Shown here: positions 32,751-41,536 of the stretch, piece by piece | Numbering within the stretch: the stretch's first letter is position 1 | Layout: every line of letters begins with the position of its first letter | Assembly (NCBI GenBank): GCA_009996515.1 | Contig: JAACZV010000028.1 | Coordinates: 1 to 41,536 of the forward strand | Direction of reading: 5' to 3' | DNA length: 41,536 nt | Source of the DNA: Comamonadaceae bacterium | GTDB taxonomy: Bacteria > Pseudomonadota > Gammaproteobacteria > Burkholderiales > Burkholderiaceae_C | Notes under the pieces: model-generated | Told to the model about the DNA's origin: nothing | The model's input: the letters and a program-made list of their open reading frames with translations, nothing else | Databases searched by the model: none | Translations under genes and position numbers: made by a program

Positions 32751-33239
32751 TCAACGATATTTGGCGTCCGCCTCCTTTTGGGCCGCGATTTGGGGCTCGT
32801 ACTTGTCACCGACGGCCAGCAGCATGTCCTTGGTGAAGTACAGGTCGCCGCGCTTCTCGCCGTGGTATTCGAAGATGGGGGTCTCGACGATGGAGTCCAC
32901 CGGGCAGCTCTCTTCGCAGAAGCCGCAGAAGATGCACTTGGTCAGGTCGATGTCGTAGCGCGTGGTGCGGCGGCTGCCGTCGGCGCGCACGTCGCTCTCG
33001 ATGGTGATGGCCATCGCGGGGCAGACGGCCTCGCAGAGCTTGCAGGCGATGCAGCGCTCCTCGCCGTTCTCGTAGCGGCGCAGCGCGTGCAGGCCGCGGA
33101 AGCGCGGCGACAGCGGCGTCTTTTCCTCGGGGAACTGGACGGTGATGTTGCGCGACAGGAAGTGGCGCCCGGTCAGCCTCATCCCCTTGAGGAGCTCCCA
33201 AAGGAAGAAGGTCTTGGCGAAATTCTTGATAGCAGTCAT
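32751..33239 (-). CDS. nuoI: NADH-quinone oxidoreductase subunit I
   Basis: Peripheral ferredoxin-like subunit that passes electrons through clusters N6a and N6b towards N2; 162 residues. Two complete four-cysteine motifs are visible: Cys63, 66, 69, 73 ([12 protein letters not shown]) and Cys102, 105, 108, 112 ([12 protein letters not shown]). The N-terminal amphipathic region ([17 protein letters not shown]) docks on the membrane arm. The ATG at 33239 gives the family start [20 protein letters not shown]; 18 extra upstream residues in frame overlap nuoH and are not family-like. It follows nuoH by ten bases. Confidence 0.98.
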   Translation of the reverse strand: MTAIKNFAKTFFLWELLKGMRLTGRHFLSRNITVQFPEEKTPLSPRFRGLHALRRYENGEERCIACKLCEAVCPAMAITIESDVRADGSRRTTRYDIDLTKCIFCGFCEESCPVDSIVETPIFEYHGEKRGDLYFTKDMLLAVGDKYEPQIAAQKEADAKYR

Positions 33240-33249
33240 GGTCGCCGCC

Positions 33250-34347
33250 TCACTTCCAGATGTTGAACGGCGTCTGCATCCAGGCACCGACAACGACCAG
33301 CCAGATCAGCGTGATGGGAATGAAGATCTTCCAGCCCAGACGCATGATCTGGTCGTAGCGGAAGCGCGGGAACGTGGCACGCACCCACAGGAACATCGTG
33401 ACGACGAAGAAGGTCTTGCCGAACAGCCAGGCCCAGTTCCAGAACGCCATCGTGTGCTGGATGAAGCTCGGCGTTTCCATGCCGAACAGGCTCCAGGAGA
33501 TGGGTGCGGTCCAGCCGCCCAGGAACATGACGACGGCCAGCGCCGACACCAGGATCATGTTGGCGTATTCGGCCAGGAAGAACATCGCGAACGACATGCC
33601 GGAGTACTCAATCATGTGGCCGGCGACGATCTCCGACTCGCCTTCCACCACGTCGAACGGATGGCGGTTGGTCTCGGCCAGGCCCGAGATGAAGTAGACG
33701 ATGAAGATCGGGAACAGCGGCAGCCAGTTCCACGACAGGAAGGTCAGGCCCATGTCGGCAAACATGCCTTTTTCCTGCACCTGCACGATGGCGGTCATGT
33801 TCATGCTGCCGGTCACCATCAGCACGACGACCAGCGCGAAGCCCATCGCGATCTCGTAGGACACCATTTGCGCCGAGGCGCGCAGCGCGCCCAGGAAGGC
33901 GTACTTCGAGTTGGACGCCCAGCCGGCGATGATGACGCCGTAGACCTCCAGCGAGGTGATGGCCATCAGGAACAGCAGGCCGGCATTGACGTTGGCCACG
34001 GCGGCCTCAGGCCCGAAGGGCACGACGGCCCAGGCGGCCAGCGCCGGCATGATGGTCATGACGGGGCCCAGGAAGAACAGGCCCTTGTTCGCGGCGGCGG
34101 GCTTGATGATCTCCTTGAAGATCAGCTTCACCGCGTCGGCGATGGGGGTCAGCAGGCCATAGGGGCCCACGCGGTTGGGGCCCGGGCGGATCTGCGACCA
34201 GCCGATGGCCTTGCGCTCCCATAGCGTGAGGTAGGCCACGCAGATCATCAGCGGCGCGACGACCGCGATGATCTTCAGCAGGCTCCAGACCAGGGGCCAC
34301 AGGCCCCCCAGCAGCGCGGCGCCGTTTTGGTAGAGAGAGTCGATCAT
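33250..34347 (-). CDS. nuoH: NADH-quinone oxidoreductase subunit H
   Basis: Heel subunit of the membrane arm (365 residues, about eight helices) that shapes the quinone chamber together with B and D. Family landmarks are [23 protein letters not shown] (seen in pieces [18 protein letters not shown]), [12 protein letters not shown]-like sequence after helix 1, the charged third loop [20 protein letters not shown] with its acidic residues, and [20 protein letters not shown] near the end. It follows nuoG by 14 bases and precedes nuoI by ten. No departure from the family is evident. Confidence 0.98.
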   Translation of the reverse strand: MIDSLYQNGAALLGGLWPLVWSLLKIIAVVAPLMICVAYLTLWERKAIGWSQIRPGPNRVGPYGLLTPIADAVKLIFKEIIKPAAANKGLFFLGPVMTIMPALAAWAVVPFGPEAAVANVNAGLLFLMAITSLEVYGVIIAGWASNSKYAFLGALRASAQMVSYEIAMGFALVVVLMVTGSMNMTAIVQVQEKGMFADMGLTFLSWNWLPLFPIFIVYFISGLAETNRHPFDVVEGESEIVAGHMIEYSGMSFAMFFLAEYANMILVSALAVVMFLGGWTAPISWSLFGMETPSFIQHTMAFWNWAWLFGKTFFVVTMFLWVRATFPRFRYDQIMRLGWKIFIPITLIWLVVVGAWMQTPFNIWK

Positions 34348-34361
34348 TCGGTGTAGCTCCC

Positions 34362-36668
34362 TCAGACCTTGCTGATGCTCAGCGTGCCGAAGGCGGCGCC
34401 GAGGGTGGCGGTTTCAGGCAGGCCGGACGGCACGCGGGCCAGGCCTTCGGGCAGGCCGGCCTCCAGACGGGCGGGCAGTTGGGCAGCGCCGCCATCCTGC
34501 ACAATGCGCACCTGGTCACCCTCGCTCAGGCCCAGTTGCTGCCACAGACCGCTGGGCAGGCCCACCAGGCCGGCCTCGCGGCCGTCGGTGGTCAGCTGCA
34601 GCGACGTGGCATGGCGCACCAGCGCATCGGCGGCGTAGATGGGCAGATTGGCGAAGCGCTCGACGCCCTCCCCCTTGGCGGCCAGTTGCGGCTGGGCGGC
34701 GGTGGTGTTGTTCAAGCGGCCGGCGAGGTCGCCCGCCAGGGCCTGCTCGCGCACCTGTTCCGAACTGTCCTGGTTGAAGCCCTCGAGGCCCAGCAGGTTG
34801 CCCAGCACGCGCAGCACCTTCCAGGCCGGACGCGTCTCGGCCAGCGGGCGCACGACGCCCACGAAGCTCTGCAGGCGGCCCTCGGCGTTGACGAAGCTGC
34901 CGGAGGTCTCGGTGAAAGGCGCGATGGGCAGCAGCACGTCGGCGTACTCGAGGCCACTCCTGAACGGGCTCAGCACGACCACCATCTCGGCCGCGTCCAG
35001 CGCCTTGGCGGCGGCGGCGGCGTTGGCGGAGTCCAGCACCGGGTCGGTATTCAGCAGCAGCGCGGCCTTCAGTGCGGTGCCGTTCAGCATCTGGCCGGCG
35101 TTCAGGCCACCCGCCTGCGGCTGGGCCTTCACGAGCTGGGCGCCGACCGTGTTGGCCGCGTCCGTCAGGTAGCCGACGCTGGCACCGGTCTGCTGCGCAA
35201 TCCACTGCGCCAGCGCGAGCAGGCTGCCGGCCTGCGGATGCTCGGCTGCGGCATTGCCCAGCAGGATGGCCTTGGCCTTGCCCGACTGCAGGCTGGCGGC
35301 GATGGCCTTGGCCGTGTCGGTGGCCGTGCCGTTCAGCGGCGCACCCGTGCCGATGGCGGCAGCCACGTCGGCCAGCGCCTGAACCCAGCCCGAGGGCGCG
35401 ACGGATTGCGAGGCCGCGAGCGGCATCAGCCAGTCGTCGTGGCTCACGCCGATACGGCTGATCGCTGCGCCGCGGCGCGCGGCATGGCGCAGGCGGGCTG
35501 CGAACAGCGGGTGGTCCTTGCGCAGGTTGGAACCGACCACCAGCGCGCGGTCCAGCTCGGACAGGCTGGCGATGGACGTACCCAGCCAGCGGGCCTGGCC
35601 GGCGGGCGCGGCATTGCCGAAGTCGCTGTGCCGCAGGCGGTGGTCGACGTTGTCGCTGCCCAGGCCGCGCACGAGGGCACCCAGCAGATGCAGTTCCTCG
35701 ACCGTGCTGTGGGCCGAGCCCAGCGCGCCGATGGCGGCGGCGCCGAAGTCATGCTTGATGGACTTCAGGCCGTTGGAGACGTACTCCAGCGCGGTGGTCC
35801 AGTCGACCTGCTTCCAGGCGCCACCCTGCTTGATCATGGGCGCGGTCAGGCGCGCGTCGCTGTTCAGCGCCTCGTAGCTGAAGCGGTCGCGGTCGGCGAT
35901 CCAGCACTCGTTGACGTCCTCGTTCTCGAGGGGCACGACGCGCATGACCTGGTGGTTCTTGACCTGCACGACCAGGTTGGCACCCGTGGAGTCGTGCGGG
36001 CTGACGCTCTTGCGGCGCGACAGCTCCCAGGTGCGGGCGCTGTAGCGGAAAGGCTTGCTGGTGAGGGCGCCGACCGGGCAGATGTCGATCATGTTGCCCG
36101 ACAGCTCGGAGTCCACCGTGCGGCCGACGAAGGTCTGGATCTCGCTGTGCTCGCCGCGGTGGGCCATGCCCAGCTCCATGACGCCGGCGATCTCCTGGCC
36201 GAAGCGCACGCAGCGGGTGCAGTGGATGCAGCGGCTCATCTCCTCCATGGAGATCAGCGGGCCCACGTTCTTGTGGAAGACGACGCGCTTCTCTTCCGTG
36301 TAGCGGCTCTTGCCGGCACCGTAGCCCACGGCCAGGTCCTGCAGCTGGCACTCGCCGCCCTGGTCGCAGATGGGGCAGTCCAGCGGGTGGTTGATCAGCA
36401 GGAATTCCATGACGCCCTGCTGGGCCTTGATCGCCTTGTCGCTCTTGGTGCGGACGATCATGCCCTGCGTGACCGGGGTCGCGCAGGCGGGCATGGGCTT
36501 GGGCGCCTTCTCCACGTCCACCAGGCACATGCGGCAGTTGGCCGCGATGCTCAGCTTCTTGTGATAGCAGAAGTGCGGGATGTAGGTGCCGGCCTTCTCG
36601 GCTGCATGCATGACCATGCTGCCTTCCTGGACCGAGACCTTCTGACCGTCGAGTTCGATTTCAACCAT
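34362..36668 (-). CDS. nuoG: NADH-quinone oxidoreductase subunit G
   Basis: Largest peripheral subunit (768 residues), carrying iron-sulphur clusters of the NADH module. N1b ligands are Cys34, 45, 48 and 62; N5 ligands are His94, Cys98, Cys101 and Cys107; N4 ligands are Cys147, 150, 153 and 197. The following molybdopterin-oxidoreductase-like domain has lost cofactor function. The four cysteines of the optional N7 cluster, found in Escherichia coli NuoG just after WEL, are absent: the stretch reads [15 protein letters not shown]. This is the mitochondrial-type state. It follows nuoF by 17 bases. Confidence 0.98.
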   Translation of the reverse strand: MVEIELDGQKVSVQEGSMVMHAAEKAGTYIPHFCYHKKLSIAANCRMCLVDVEKAPKPMPACATPVTQGMIVRTKSDKAIKAQQGVMEFLLINHPLDCPICDQGGECQLQDLAVGYGAGKSRYTEEKRVVFHKNVGPLISMEEMSRCIHCTRCVRFGQEIAGVMELGMAHRGEHSEIQTFVGRTVDSELSGNMIDICPVGALTSKPFRYSARTWELSRRKSVSPHDSTGANLVVQVKNHQVMRVVPLENEDVNECWIADRDRFSYEALNSDARLTAPMIKQGGAWKQVDWTTALEYVSNGLKSIKHDFGAAAIGALGSAHSTVEELHLLGALVRGLGSDNVDHRLRHSDFGNAAPAGQARWLGTSIASLSELDRALVVGSNLRKDHPLFAARLRHAARRGAAISRIGVSHDDWLMPLAASQSVAPSGWVQALADVAAAIGTGAPLNGTATDTAKAIAASLQSGKAKAILLGNAAAEHPQAGSLLALAQWIAQQTGASVGYLTDAANTVGAQLVKAQPQAGGLNAGQMLNGTALKAALLLNTDPVLDSANAAAAAKALDAAEMVVVLSPFRSGLEYADVLLPIAPFTETSGSFVNAEGRLQSFVGVVRPLAETRPAWKVLRVLGNLLGLEGFNQDSSEQVREQALAGDLAGRLNNTTAAQPQLAAKGEGVERFANLPIYAADALVRHATSLQLTTDGREAGLVGLPSGLWQQLGLSEGDQVRIVQDGGAAQLPARLEAGLPEGLARVPSGLPETATLGAAFGTLSISKV

Positions 36669-36685
36669 GGCGTTTCCCTCGGGGC

Positions 36686-38026
36686 TCAGGTCGGAGCCAC
36701 CAGGGGCTTCTTGTGTTCAATCAGGTGCACGAACTCGTGCTTGAAGTGCTTGATCATGGCGCGCACGGGCATGGCGGCGGCGTCGCCCAGCGCGCAGATC
36801 GTGCGGCCCTGGATGTTGTCGGCCACGGAGTTCAGCAGGTCGAGGTCCTCTGCCCTGCCCTCGCCGTGGTAGATGCGCTCCAGCACGCGGTGCATCCAGC
36901 CCGTGCCTTCGCGGCAAGGCGTGCACTGGCCGCAGGACTCGTGCGCGTAGAAATAGGACAGGCGCAGCAGGCTCTGCACCATGCAGCGCGAGTCGTCGAT
37001 GACGATGACCGCGCCCGAGCCCAGCATGGAGCCGGCCTTGGCGATGGAGTCATAGTCCATCGTGCACTGCATCATGATCTCGGCCGGCAGCACCGGCGCG
37101 GACGAGCCGCCCGGGATCACGGCCTTGAGCTTGCGGCCCTTGCGCACGCCACCGGCCAGCTCCAGCAGCTTCTCGAACGGTGTGCCCAGCGGGATCTCGA
37201 AGTTGCCGGGTTTCTCCACGTCGCCCGACACCGAGAACAGCTTGGTGCCGCCGTTGTTGGGCTTGCCGATCTCCAGGTAGGCCTGGCCGCCGTTGCGGAT
37301 GATCCAGGGCACCGCGGCAAACGTCTCGGTGTTGTTGATCGTCGTGGGCTTGCCGTACAGGCCGAAGCTGGCCGGGAACGGCGGCTTGAAGCGCGGCTGG
37401 CCCTTCTTGCCTTCCAGCGACTCCAGCAGTGCGGTTTCCTCGCCGCAGATGTAGGCGCCGAAGCCATGGTGGGCATGCAGCTGGAAGCTGTAGTCCGAAC
37501 CCATGATCTTGTCGCCCAGGTAGCCGGCCGCGCGGGCCTCTTCCAGGGCGGCCTCGAAGCGCTCGTAGACCTCGAAGATCTCGCCGTGGATGTAGTTGTA
37601 GCCGACCGTGATGCCCATCGCGTAGGCCGCGATGGCCATGCCTTCGATGACCTGGTGCGGGTTGTGCATCAGGATCTCGCGGTCCTTGCACGTGCCGGGC
37701 TCGCCTTCGTCGGAGTTGCAGACCAGGTACTTCTGGCCCGGGAAGGCGCGCGGCATGAAGCTCCACTTCAGGCCGGTCGGGAAGCCGGCACCGCCACGGC
37801 CGCGCAGCGCGGAGGTCTTGACCTCGGCGATGACCTGGTCGGGCGTCAGGCCTTCGCCACCGTCCTTGCCCAGGATCTTGCGCAGGGCCGCATAGCCACC
37901 GCGGGCCTCATAGTCCTTGAGGGACCAGTTCTTGCCGTTCAGGTCCGCGTAGATCTGCGGGCTGATGTGGCGGCCGTGGAAGCAGGTCTCGGCGCCGGTG
38001 GATTGGAATTTGGAGAGGTCCAGCAT
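36686..38026 (-). CDS. nuoF: NADH-quinone oxidoreductase subunit F
   Basis: NADH-oxidising subunit with FMN and cluster N3; 446 residues. The glycine-rich FMN/NADH site is [17 protein letters not shown] (residues about 75-90) with [15 protein letters not shown] after it, and [19 protein letters not shown] in the middle. N3 ligands are Cys365, 368, 371 ([15 protein letters not shown]) and Cys411. The start [20 protein letters not shown] is typical of betaproteobacterial NuoF. It follows nuoE by eight bases. Confidence 0.98.
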   Translation of the reverse strand: MLDLSKFQSTGAETCFHGRHISPQIYADLNGKNWSLKDYEARGGYAALRKILGKDGGEGLTPDQVIAEVKTSALRGRGGAGFPTGLKWSFMPRAFPGQKYLVCNSDEGEPGTCKDREILMHNPHQVIEGMAIAAYAMGITVGYNYIHGEIFEVYERFEAALEEARAAGYLGDKIMGSDYSFQLHAHHGFGAYICGEETALLESLEGKKGQPRFKPPFPASFGLYGKPTTINNTETFAAVPWIIRNGGQAYLEIGKPNNGGTKLFSVSGDVEKPGNFEIPLGTPFEKLLELAGGVRKGRKLKAVIPGGSSAPVLPAEIMMQCTMDYDSIAKAGSMLGSGAVIVIDDSRCMVQSLLRLSYFYAHESCGQCTPCREGTGWMHRVLERIYHGEGRAEDLDLLNSVADNIQGRTICALGDAAAMPVRAMIKHFKHEFVHLIEHKKPLVAPT

Positions 38027-38034
38027 CGTTGTCC

Positions 38035-38547
38035 TCAGGCCTTCGCGGCTTCAGCGCGCAGCACGTCGACCAACTCGTCGAGACGCTCGGTCGTCATGAA
38101 GCTGCACATCTGGCGGTCATTGACCAGCATCACCGGCGAGTCGGCGCAGGCGCCCAGGCACTCGCTCTTCTGCACGGTGAACAGGCCGTCGGCCGTCGTG
38201 CCGCCCTGCTCGATGCCCAGCTTGCTGCACAGGTGATCGAGCGCCTTCTGGCCATCGCGCAGCTGGCAGGGCAGATTGGCGCAGACGTTCAGCTTGAACT
38301 TGCCGACCGGCCGCTGGTTGTACATGTTGTAGAAGGTCGTCACCTCGTAGACCGCGATGGGCGGCATGCCGAGGTGGGCGGCGATCGCGTCTTCCGCGGC
38401 GCGGGACACGAAGCCCTCTTCCTGCTGCACGATGGCCAGGCAGGCCATGACGGCGGACTGGCGTTGCTCGTGAGGGTACTTGGCGACCTCGCGGTCGAAG
38501 CGAGCGCGGGTGGCGTCGCTGAGGATGTAGTCGGTGCTGCTCGTCAT
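38035..38547 (-). CDS. nuoE: NADH-quinone oxidoreductase subunit E
   Basis: Thioredoxin-fold subunit of the NADH module binding the [2Fe-2S] cluster N1a; 170 residues. The four ligands are Cys89 and Cys94 (VCANLPCQL) and Cys130 and Cys134 ([13 protein letters not shown]). The N-terminal helical bundle precedes the cluster domain ([20 protein letters not shown]). In Escherichia coli the first pair is spaced by four residues as here. It follows nuoD by ten bases and precedes nuoF by eight. Confidence 0.97.
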   Translation of the reverse strand: MTSSTDYILSDATRARFDREVAKYPHEQRQSAVMACLAIVQQEEGFVSRAAEDAIAAHLGMPPIAVYEVTTFYNMYNQRPVGKFKLNVCANLPCQLRDGQKALDHLCSKLGIEQGGTTADGLFTVQKSECLGACADSPVMLVNDRQMCSFMTTERLDELVDVLRAEAAKA

Positions 38548-38557
38548 CGTCTGCCTG

Positions 38558-39811
38558 TCAACGATCGATTTCGCCGAACACGATGTCCATCGTGCCGATG
38601 ATGGCCACCGCGTCCGCGATCATGTGGCCGCGGCCCATCTCGTCCAGGGCCGCGAGGTGCGGGAAGCCCGGCGCGCGGATCTTCAGGCGATAGGGCTTGT
38701 TGGCGCCGTCGCTGACGATGTAGATGCCGAACTCGCCCTTGGGGTGCTCGACGGCCGCATAGGCCTCGCCCTCGGGCACGTGGAATCCTTCGGTGAAGAG
38801 CTTGAAGTGGTGGATCAGCTCTTCCATGCTGGACTTCATGTCCACCCGCGCCGGCGGCGCCACCTTGTGGTTGTCGGTGATGACGGGGCCGGGGTTGGCG
38901 CGCAGCCACTTCACGCACTGCTCGACGATGCGGCAGGACTGGCGCATCTCCTCGACCCGCACCACGTAGCGGTCGTAGGTGTCGCCGTTGGTGCCCACCG
39001 GCACGTCGAAGTCCATCTTGGCGTAGACGTCGTAGGGCTGGGTCTTGCGCAGGTCCCAGGCAATGCCCGAGCCGCGCAGCATGGCGCCCGTGAAGCCCAT
39101 GTTCAGGGCCCGCTCGGGCGACACGACGCCAATGCCCACCGTGCGCTGCTTCCAGATGCGGTTGTCGGTCAGCAGCGTCTCGTAGTCGTCGACGTTCTTG
39201 GGGAAGCGGCGGCAGAAGTCCTCGATGAAGTCCAGCAGCGAGCCCTGGCGGTTCTCGTTGAGCTGGGCGATGGTCTTCGCGTTCTTGATCTTGGAGACCT
39301 GGTACTGCGGCATGCTGTCCGGCAGGTCGCGGTAGACGCCGCCCGGACGGAAGTAGGCCGCGTGCATGCGCGCACCCGACACCGCCTCGTACATGTCGAA
39401 GATGTCCTCACGCTCGCGGAAGCAGTAGATGAGGATGTTCATCGCACCGCAGTCCAGGCCATGGCAGCCCAGCCACAGCAGGTGGTTCAGGATGCGGGTC
39501 AGCTCGGCGAACATCACGCGGATGTACTGCGCGCGCTCCGGCACCTCGATGCCCAGCATCTTCTCGATGGCCAGGCAGTAGGCATGCTCGTTGGCCATCA
39601 TCGACACGTAGTCGAGACGGTCCATGTAGGGCAGCGACTGGATGTAGGTCTTCTGCTCGGCGAGCTTCTCGGTGGCGCGGTGCAGCAGGCCGATGTGGGG
39701 GTCGGCGCGCTGGATGACTTCGCCGTCCAGCTCCAGCACCAGGCGCAGCACGCCGTGCGCGGCCGGGTGTTGCGGACCGAAGTTGAGGGTGTAGTTCTTG
39801 ATCTCGGCCAT
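38558..39811 (-). CDS. nuoD: NADH-quinone oxidoreductase subunit D
   Basis: The 49-kDa subunit, descended from the NiFe-hydrogenase large subunit, which with NuoB forms the quinone reduction site; 417 residues. Landmarks are [20 protein letters not shown] at the N-terminus (quinone-site histidine loop), [35 protein letters not shown] with the quinone-site tyrosine region, and the C-terminal DIVFGEIDR. The gene is separate from nuoC, unlike the nuoCD fusion of Escherichia coli. The gap to nuoC is five bases. Confidence 0.98.
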   Translation of the reverse strand: MAEIKNYTLNFGPQHPAAHGVLRLVLELDGEVIQRADPHIGLLHRATEKLAEQKTYIQSLPYMDRLDYVSMMANEHAYCLAIEKMLGIEVPERAQYIRVMFAELTRILNHLLWLGCHGLDCGAMNILIYCFREREDIFDMYEAVSGARMHAAYFRPGGVYRDLPDSMPQYQVSKIKNAKTIAQLNENRQGSLLDFIEDFCRRFPKNVDDYETLLTDNRIWKQRTVGIGVVSPERALNMGFTGAMLRGSGIAWDLRKTQPYDVYAKMDFDVPVGTNGDTYDRYVVRVEEMRQSCRIVEQCVKWLRANPGPVITDNHKVAPPARVDMKSSMEELIHHFKLFTEGFHVPEGEAYAAVEHPKGEFGIYIVSDGANKPYRLKIRAPGFPHLAALDEMGRGHMIADAVAIIGTMDIVFGEIDR

Positions 39812-39816
39812 GATGT

Positions 39817-40413
39817 TCAGAGCCCGCCGTACTTGTCTTCGCGGATGATGCGCGGCGTGATCTCGCGCGGCTCGATGGTCACCGGCTGGTAGATCACGCG
39901 CTTTTGCTCGGCGTCGTAGCGCATCTCGACATGGCCCGACACCGGGAAGTCCTTGCGCATGGGGTGGCCGATGAAGCCGTAGTCCGTCAGGATGCGACGC
40001 AGGTCGTCATGGCCGTCGAAGATGACGCCGAACATGTCGAAGGCCTCGCGCTCGAACCAGTTGGCCGAGCTCCACACCGGCGTGACCGAGGCCACGCAGG
40101 GAAAGTCGTCATCGGTGGCGAAGACCTTGAGGCGCAGGCGCCAGTTCTTGCTCACCGACAGCAGATGGCTGACGACCGCGAAGCGCGGGCCCTCGTAGCC
40201 GCCATTGCCGTAGTCGCTGTAGTCGACGCCGCAGAGGTCGATCAGCTGTTCCAGCTTGAGCTCGGGGTGGTCGCGCAAAGTGGTCGCAACGTCGAGGTAG
40301 TCGGCCGCGCGCACGGTCAGCGTCAGCTCGCCCAGGGCGGACTTCAGCTCGACGACACGCTCGCCGAGGATGGCACCAATCTGCTGGGCCAGGGTTTCGA
40401 GGTTCACGCTCAT
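39817..40413 (-). CDS. nuoC: NADH-quinone oxidoreductase subunit C
   Basis: The 30-kDa structural subunit of the connecting module; 198 residues. The signature is ERKAFDMFG-like, here [20 protein letters not shown], followed by [19 protein letters not shown], which identifies the family. The start at 40413 ([18 protein letters not shown]) lies eight bases after the nuoB stop; a longer frame back to 40815 is a shadow of nuoB. It precedes nuoD by five bases. Confidence 0.97.
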   Translation of the reverse strand: MSVNLETLAQQIGAILGERVVELKSALGELTLTVRAADYLDVATTLRDHPELKLEQLIDLCGVDYSDYGNGGYEGPRFAVVSHLLSVSKNWRLRLKVFATDDDFPCVASVTPVWSSANWFEREAFDMFGVIFDGHDDLRRILTDYGFIGHPMRKDFPVSGHVEMRYDAEQKRVIYQPVTIEPREITPRIIREDKYGGL

Positions 40414-40421
40414 TCCTTGGC

Positions 40422-40898
40422 TCAGCGGGCGATGGTGTTTTCGCGGCGGATCTTGGCCTGCAGCTGCAGGATGCCGTACAGCAGCGCCTCGGCCGTCGGC
40501 GGGCAGCCGGGCACGTAGACGTCCACCGGCACGATGCGGTCGCAGCCGCGCACGACGGAATAGCTGTAGTGGTAGTAGCCGCCGCCGTTGGCGCAGGAGC
40601 CCATCGACAGCACCCAGCGCGGCTCGGCCATCTGGTCGTAGACCTTGCGCAGCGCCGGCGCCATCTTGTTGCACAGCGTGCCGGCCACGATCATCAGATC
40701 GGACTGGCGCGGGCTGGGACGGAACAGCATGCCGAAGCGGTCGATGTCGTAGCGCGCGGCACCCGCGTGCATCATCTCGACGGCGCAGCAGGCCAGGCCG
40801 AACGTCATCGGCCACAGCGAGCCGGTCTTGGACCAGTTGATGAGCTTGTCGACCGACGTGGTGACAAAGCCCTCTTTCAGGACGCCTTCAATACCCAT
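40422..40898 (-). CDS. nuoB: NADH-quinone oxidoreductase subunit B
   Basis: Subunit holding the terminal cluster N2, which reduces quinone; 158 residues. The unusual tandem-cysteine ligand pair Cys37-Cys38 is in [13 protein letters not shown], with Cys102 ([20 protein letters not shown]) and Cys132 ([13 protein letters not shown]) completing the site. [20 protein letters not shown] is also typical. It follows nuoA by 30 bases. Confidence 0.98.
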   Translation of the reverse strand: MGIEGVLKEGFVTTSVDKLINWSKTGSLWPMTFGLACCAVEMMHAGAARYDIDRFGMLFRPSPRQSDLMIVAGTLCNKMAPALRKVYDQMAEPRWVLSMGSCANGGGYYHYSYSVVRGCDRIVPVDVYVPGCPPTAEALLYGILQLQAKIRRENTIAR

Positions 40899-40928
40899 TT
40901 GAAATTCCCAGCTTGTGTCGGCGGACGC

Positions 40929-41288
40929 TTATTCCCAATCGAGGGCGCCTTTTTTCCATTCGTAGGCGAAGCCCACGACCAGGATGCCGAGGAAGATCAT
41001 CATCGCCCAGAAGCCGGCCGCACCGATTTCCTTGAGCGCCACGGCCCAGGGGAACAGGAAGGCGATTTCCAGGTCGAAAAGAATGAACAGGATGGCCACG
41101 AGGTAGTAGCGCACGTCGAACTTCATGCGCGCGTCTTCAAACGCCTCGAAGCCACACTCGTAGGGGGAGTTCTTGGCCGGGTCCGGCCGGTTGGGGCCCA
41201 GCAGTGCGCCGAGCACCTGGGGCGCGATCCCGACCACTGCGCCCACCAGGATGAAGAGGATGACGGGCAGGTATTGTTCGAGATTCAT
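40929..41288 (-). CDS. nuoA: NADH-quinone oxidoreductase subunit A
   Basis: Three-helix membrane subunit at the junction of the two arms; 119 residues. The conserved loop after helix 1 is [20 protein letters not shown], where the cysteine sits in the loop known to respond to the active/deactive state in other complex I enzymes. [15 protein letters not shown] marks helix 2. It is the first gene of the operon. The 174-base leader upstream holds two inverted repeats and a partial tRNA gene lies just before it. Confidence 0.97.
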   Translation of the reverse strand: MNLEQYLPVILFILVGAVVGIAPQVLGALLGPNRPDPAKNSPYECGFEAFEDARMKFDVRYYLVAILFILFDLEIAFLFPWAVALKEIGAAGFWAMMIFLGILVVGFAYEWKKGALDWE

Positions 41289-41386
41289 CTGCGCTTTCTC
41301 GCGTCACAAAAGCAAACAGGCGCGCCACCAGCGAATCGATTGATGTCGCTCGCGGATCGCGCCCGCCTGGAACCTTGCATCCACCT

Positions 41387-41402
41387 CCCGGCCGGAACCG
41401 GG
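41387..41402. repeat. Short inverted repeat in the nuo leader
   Basis: CCCGG (41387-41391) and CCGGG (41398-41402) form a small GC-rich hairpin about 100 bases before the nuoA start. There is no T-run beside it. Its role is unknown; it may just be part of a structured leader. Confidence 0.3.
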
Positions 41403-41429
41403 CGACGTCTGCGACAGGCCGCTTTAGCC

Positions 41430-41450
41430 GGCTTCCACGGGGTGGAAGCC
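41430..41450 (-). promoter_or_regulatory. Stable hairpin between tRNA-Leu and nuoA
   Basis: GGCTTCCAC (41430-41438) and GTGGAAGCC (41442-41450) form a perfect 9-base stem with a 3-base loop. On the - strand it begins 12 bases after the tRNA CCA end and is followed by CGGCTAAAGC, not a T-run. It could protect the tRNA 3' trailer, act as a processing stop, or partly end transcription before the nuo genes. Confidence 0.6.
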
Positions 41451-41462
41451 TTGCCGATTGTT

Positions 41463-41536
41463 TGGTGCCGTCGGCGAGACTCGAACTCGCACAGCTTTCG
41501 CCACTACCCCCTCAAGATAGCGTGTCTACCAATTTC
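41463..41536 (-). tRNA. tRNA-Leu(GAG), 5' part beyond the window edge
   Basis: Read on the - strand, the end of the D arm (GGTAGACAC) is followed by an anticodon stem CTATC/GGTAG around TTGAGGG, giving anticodon GAG, which reads CUC leucine codons. A long variable arm typical of leucine tRNAs (TGGCGAAAGCTGTG) follows, then the T arm GCGAG-TTCGAGT-CTCGC, the acceptor strand CGACGGC, the discriminator A and an encoded CCA ending at 41463. The 5' acceptor strand and start of the D arm lie outside the window. It directly precedes the nuo operon on the same strand. Confidence 0.92.

Noticed and set aside
34479-36872. A 797-residue open frame on the + strand opposite nuoG
   Set aside because: Antisense shadow of nuoG with no recognisable domain and biased composition.
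1-41536. CRISPR arrays, insertion sequences, integrase or phage genes, toxin-antitoxin pairs
   Set aside because: No repeated direct-repeat/spacer pattern, no terminal inverted repeats around a transposase-like gene, and no gene of these families was found on either strand.

Overview
This is a high-GC window (roughly two thirds G+C or more) with tightly packed genes, several 4-base ATGA start/stop overlaps, and no gene-free stretch longer than about 175 bases. The gene content (a 14-gene nuoA-N operon directly behind a tRNA-Leu gene, a DUF2818 gene and a NUDIX gene at the operon end, a kbl-tdh pair whose Tdh is of the short-chain dehydrogenase type, two RND pumps) points to a betaproteobacterium of the order Burkholderiales, probably of the Roseateles/Rubrivivax/Leptothrix kind. 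That placement is inference from gene content and order; no marker gene suited to naming a species is present.

Layout, left to right. 1-419: 3' part of an unrecognised + strand gene. 477-2754: an MFS exporter divergent from a LysR regulator. 2840-7253: RND efflux operon 1 (adaptor then pump, - strand), closed by a clear intrinsic terminator. 7403-9083: aroC (chorismate synthase) and a CBS-pair protein (- strand), with a terminator between them. 9156-11242: a metY-type sulfhydrylase translationally coupled to an alpha/beta hydrolase. 11227-13869: a Baeyer-Villiger-like flavin monooxygenase, a small DUF962/Mpo1-like membrane protein and a MipA/OmpV outer-membrane protein. 13907-17319: kbl-tdh threonine catabolism operon, divergent from an XRE-cupin regulator followed by a PAP2 phosphatase. 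17342-19405: a UPF0016/GDT1-type manganese exporter preceded by a yybP-ykoY manganese riboswitch, then a YihY-type membrane protein. 19427-21207: a DUF2069 protein and a D-2-hydroxyacid (D-2-hydroxyglutarate-like) dehydrogenase. 21185-25595: RND efflux operon 2. 25726-41288: NUDIX, DUF2818 and nuoN to nuoA, all on the - strand (transcribed nuoA to nuoN, then DUF2818, then NUDIX). 41463-41536: partial tRNA-Leu(GAG).

How the genes work together. The nuo genes encode the entire proton-pumping NADH:quinone oxidoreductase: NADH module (E, F, G), hydrogenase-like connecting module (B, C, D, I) and membrane arm (A, H, J, K, L, M, N). All expected iron-sulphur cysteines are visible except those of the optional N7 cluster in NuoG. 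kbl and tdh together convert threonine to glycine and acetyl-CoA, and the divergent XRE-cupin gene with a 16-base perfect palindrome between them is the likely control. The UPF0016 gene with its riboswitch is a self-contained manganese homeostasis unit. The two RND operons each have adaptor and pump but no outer-membrane channel, so they presumably use a TolC-like protein encoded elsewhere.

No CRISPR array, insertion sequence, integrase, phage gene or toxin-antitoxin pair was seen. I did not find a multi-gene system here that looks wholly new. The points most worth checking are the riboswitch with its nested promoter, the operator in the kbl/XRE divergent region, the structured nuoI-nuoJ spacer, the possible leaderless aroC transcript, and the NUDIX/DUF2818 tail of the complex I operon.
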